Positions 5,389-7,271 of a stretch of DNA of 7,271 bases are shown in pieces (positions within the stretch are counted from its first letter, which is position 1; each line of letters begins with the position of its first letter). The stretch is from NCBI GenBank assembly GCA_937877675.1, contig CALEIS010000109.1:1-7271 (forward strand), written 5' to 3'. The position numbers and the translations under genes are program-made. The notes beneath the pieces are model-generated. The model was not told where the DNA came from. It saw only the letters and a list, made by a program, of their open reading frames with translations, and searched no databases. Origin of the DNA: an uncultured Clostridia bacterium (GTDB taxonomy: Bacteria; Bacillota; Clostridia; Oscillospirales; Acutalibacteraceae).

Positions 5389-6519
5389 TTATTCACCTCT
5401 TATTGAAAGGTACATATTTTTAATATCATCATATGAAAGTGGAATCATATTTCTCTCCATCAATGGTGTCATACTCATTTCAGTAAGTTTTTCAATTTCG
5501 TCATCAGTTTTCACACCAATTTCGCTGAGTGTCATAGCCATTCCCATCTTCTTTTTAAGGTCGGTAATAGCATCTGCCATTTCGTAAGCATCGGCAAAAC
5601 CACAATTCTGTGCAAACTTATTTAATCTACCTTCTTCTGCCTCGGCATTGTATCTTGTGAAGAAATCAAGGGTCATAGCACATGCCTCACCATGGGGTAC
5701 ACCATAAAGATTTGTAAGTGGGAATGAACAAGCATGACTACCTGCTGTTCTTGGATTAGAAAATGCAACACCTGCAACGATTGATGCCTCTGCCATTTTT
5801 TCACGAGCAAGAAGATTATCTGGCTCACAATACGCCTTATATAACCACTCAAAAACAAGTTTTGTTGCATGAACTGAGCAACTTTCACAGATTGGTTGGT
5901 GAAGTACGCTCCAAACACTTTCAAGAGCATGGCTAAGCACATCAAGTCCTGTTGATGCAGTAACTTTTGGTGGTACACTCAATGTAAGTCTTGGGTCAAC
6001 TATTGCAACTTTAGGATACATCAATGGGTCGTTCATAGTTGATTTAACATTTTTGCTTAAATCTGTCAAAACGGAAATATTTGTAATTTCACTACCCGTA
6101 CCACTTGTTGTAGCCACTGCAATCATAGGTATAACTTCGTCTTTGTTAATGGGTTTTCCGCCTGTATGATAACTTTCAATAATATCATCACCTTTTGCAA
6201 TAGCACATGCTGCTTTGCAACAATCCATTGGTGAGCCACCACCCAATGCAACTGCAAAATCTGCATTGTTTTCACGAAGGATTTTAATACATTCGTTTAC
6301 ATTGTCAGTTGTCGGATTAGGTCTTATATCACTAAAAATTGCTACAATTTTACCTTTGCAATTTTTTATGATTTCATCTGCTACGCCATTCTTTTTAAGA
6401 GTGTTTGAGCAGACTAATACACCTTTTGTATATCCCATTTCTTCTATTATTTTTGGTAACTCGTTTATTTTATCAGTACCAAAATAAATTTTTACTGGTA
6501 AAGAAAATTCCCAACTCAT
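5389..6519 (-). CDS. Iron-containing (group III) alcohol dehydrogenase
   Basis: A 376-residue NAD(P)-dependent, metal-dependent alcohol dehydrogenase that interconverts primary alcohols or diols and aldehydes; length is normal for the family (about 380). Numbered from the ATG at 6519, it opens with the typical MSWEFSLPVKIYFG. It has the cofactor motif GGGSPMD (93-99) and TTSGTGSE (137-144). All four metal ligands are present: Asp193 and His197 (DVLSHALE), His262 (GSHACSFPL) and His276 (VPHGEA). The Asp that usually follows the first strand and selects NAD (as in the VTDKTL segment of FucO) appears as Ser in VLVCSNTL, so NADP use is possible. The frame can be opened at GTG 6528, but the SD AAGGGAAG lies just before the ATG at 6519, which overlaps the radical SAM stop as ATGA. 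No signal peptide; cytoplasmic. It is followed one base later by the M20 gene. Family certain; substrate open. Confidence 0.95.
   Translation of the reverse strand: MSWEFSLPVKIYFGTDKINELPKIIEEMGYTKGVLVCSNTLKKNGVADEIIKNCKGKIVAIFSDIRPNPTTDNVNECIKILRENNADFAVALGGGSPMDCCKAACAIAKGDDIIESYHTGGKPINKDEVIPMIAVATTSGTGSEITNISVLTDLSKNVKSTMNDPLMYPKVAIVDPRLTLSVPPKVTASTGLDVLSHALESVWSVLHQPICESCSVHATKLVFEWLYKAYCEPDNLLAREKMAEASIVAGVAFSNPRTAGSHACSFPLTNLYGVPHGEACAMTLDFFTRYNAEAEEGRLNKFAQNCGFADAYEMADAITDLKKKMGMAMTLSEIGVKTDDEIEKLTEMSMTPLMERNMIPLSYDDIKNMYLSIRGE
5393..5400 (-). promoter_or_regulatory. RBS that sets the M20 gene start at 5387
   Basis: On the minus strand AGAGGTGA lies five bases before the ATG at 5387 and is embedded in the last codons of the dehydrogenase gene. 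It overlaps the alternative GTG at 5396, which therefore has no SD of its own. This favours the 478-residue product over the 481-residue one. Confidence 0.78.
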
Positions 6520-7271
6520 TTTATACACTTCCCTTGTATTATATTTCTTTTTTCCATTTCTCTGTTAATAGTATTAAGCACCATTTTCTTATCACCGCTC
6601 CATTTTGGTTCAACAAGATATTTTTTAGGTGCATCCCCTGTTATTCGGTGAATTACGATATTTTCAGGTATTCTTTCAATGCAATCAAAAAGAATATCCA
6701 TATACCCGTCCAATGTTAACGGCTTGACAAGTCCTTGTTTATAATCTTCACACAGGTCTGTATCTTCTAAGATATGCAACAACTGAAGTTTAAGTCCATC
6801 CGTGCCACATTTGACAACAAAATCAACGGTTTTTAAAATATCCTCTTTGGTTTCATTTGGCAGACCAATTATTATGTGGGTAACAACGGTTATATCTCGT
6901 TTTTTCAGTTCATTAACTGCATTTTTGTAAACTGAATTCTCATATCCTCTGCGAATATACTTTACAGTTTCTTGTTTTGTGCTTTGAAGTCCCAACTCAA
7001 CCCAGACAGGTTTGATTTTATTGAGATTTTCGAGCACATCCAGTACATCATCCGGCAGACAATCCGGTCTTGTCCCTATTGATAATGCTACAATATCATC
7101 ACGGTTAATAGCCTTACTAAAAACTTTTTCAAGGTAATTAATATCGCCATAAGTGTTTGTAAAACTTTGAAAATATGCTATGTATTTGTTAGTTTTACTC
7201 TTATTCTTCACTCTGTTTTTAGCATTTTCTATTTGTGTATTTATATCGTCACCCATCTGAGCAAAATGTGA
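6516..7271 (-). CDS. YhcC-type radical SAM protein (TIGR01212 family), 5' end outside window
   Basis: The frame runs in from the right edge: five codons (SHFAQ) precede the first in-window Met at 7256 with no stop, and HFAQ fits the G-S-G-x-F segment that follows the iron-sulfur motif in this family. The gene is therefore partial. Full-length YhcC proteins are about 310 residues; about 251 are visible, so the Cx3Cx2C 4Fe-4S/SAM cluster motif lies beyond the window. Visible family blocks, numbered from that Met, are KYIAYFQSFTNTYG (24-37), LSIGTRPDCL (58-67), WVELGLQS (85-92), THIIIGLPNET (126-136), KLQLLHILEDTDL (156-168) and IHRITGDAP (202-210). No TM or signal sequence is seen. The family carries a radical SAM domain related to Elp3/MiaB-type enzymes, but its reaction is not established to my knowledge. 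It is the first visible gene of the operon and ends in an ATGA overlap with the dehydrogenase. Confidence 0.9.
   Translation of the reverse strand, partial: SHFAQMGDDINTQIENAKNRVKNKSKTNKYIAYFQSFTNTYGDINYLEKVFSKAINRDDIVALSIGTRPDCLPDDVLDVLENLNKIKPVWVELGLQSTKQETVKYIRRGYENSVYKNAVNELKKRDITVVTHIIIGLPNETKEDILKTVDFVVKCGTDGLKLQLLHILEDTDLCEDYKQGLVKPLTLDGYMDILFDCIERIPENIVIHRITGDAPKKYLVEPKWSGDKKMVLNTINREMEKRNIIQGKCIK
6528..6535 (-). promoter_or_regulatory. RBS that sets the alcohol dehydrogenase start at 6519
   Basis: On the minus strand AAGGGAAG sits eight bases before the ATG at 6519 and within the end of the radical SAM gene. It abuts and includes the first base of the alternative GTG at 6528, which is too close to use it. 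The ATGA overlap with the upstream stop also supports 6519. Confidence 0.7.

Noticed and set aside
6516..7271. Radical SAM gene as a degraded form lacking its cysteine motif
   Set aside because: The frame stays open to the window edge and the residues before the first Met match the family, so the motif is simply outside the window.

Overview
The window comes from a low-GC, anaerobic Firmicute, most likely a Clostridia-class gut-type bacterium. The evidence is A/T-rich coding sequence and intergenic DNA, GAGG-type ribosome binding sites, a sigma-A-like promoter (TTGACA, 17 bp, TATACT), compact ATGA-coupled gene junctions, and a gene set typical of anaerobes: a 4Fe-4S/flavin ene-reductase, an iron-type alcohol dehydrogenase and a radical SAM protein. 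The species cannot be named from the sequence.

Layout. Positions 1-662 (+) hold the C-terminal part of a UPF0371/DUF1846 protein, cut by the left edge and closed by a clean intrinsic terminator (668-694). A well-formed promoter (716-744) and strong RBS (773-780) then drive a single 687-residue gene (790-2853, +), an Old Yellow Enzyme/2,4-dienoyl-CoA-reductase-like flavoprotein that is apparently a one-gene transcription unit. It ends in an unusually long three-tier hairpin with a T-run (2874-2929).

The 255-base convergent intergenic region (2854-3108) is the most structured non-coding part. It contains the composite hairpin, a perfect small palindrome (2937-2952), three head-to-tail 23-bp direct repeats (2950-3017), a 54-base tract with a single C (3020-3073), and the terminator of the opposite operon (3071-3093, -).

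The right half is a tightly packed minus-strand operon. Read 5'->3' it runs: YhcC-type radical SAM protein (5' end beyond the right edge), iron-type alcohol dehydrogenase, membrane-anchored M20 peptidase of the CPS1/PM20D1 type, and a short-chain dehydrogenase/reductase. The junctions are a 4-base ATGA overlap, a 1-base gap and another 4-base ATGA overlap, so the four genes are almost certainly co-transcribed and translationally coupled. For two of them the first possible GTG start was rejected in favour of an ATG three codons further in, because the SD sequence covers or abuts the GTG.

How the genes may work together is inference. The operon pairs an amide-bond hydrolase of a family that includes N-acyl-amino-acid hydrolases with two NAD(P)H alcohol/carbonyl oxidoreductases. 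This would suit release of a hydrophobic or amino-acid-like moiety from a conjugate and redox adjustment of its alcohol/carbonyl group. No substrate can be assigned from sequence. No complete mobile element, CRISPR array, tRNA or rRNA was recognised.
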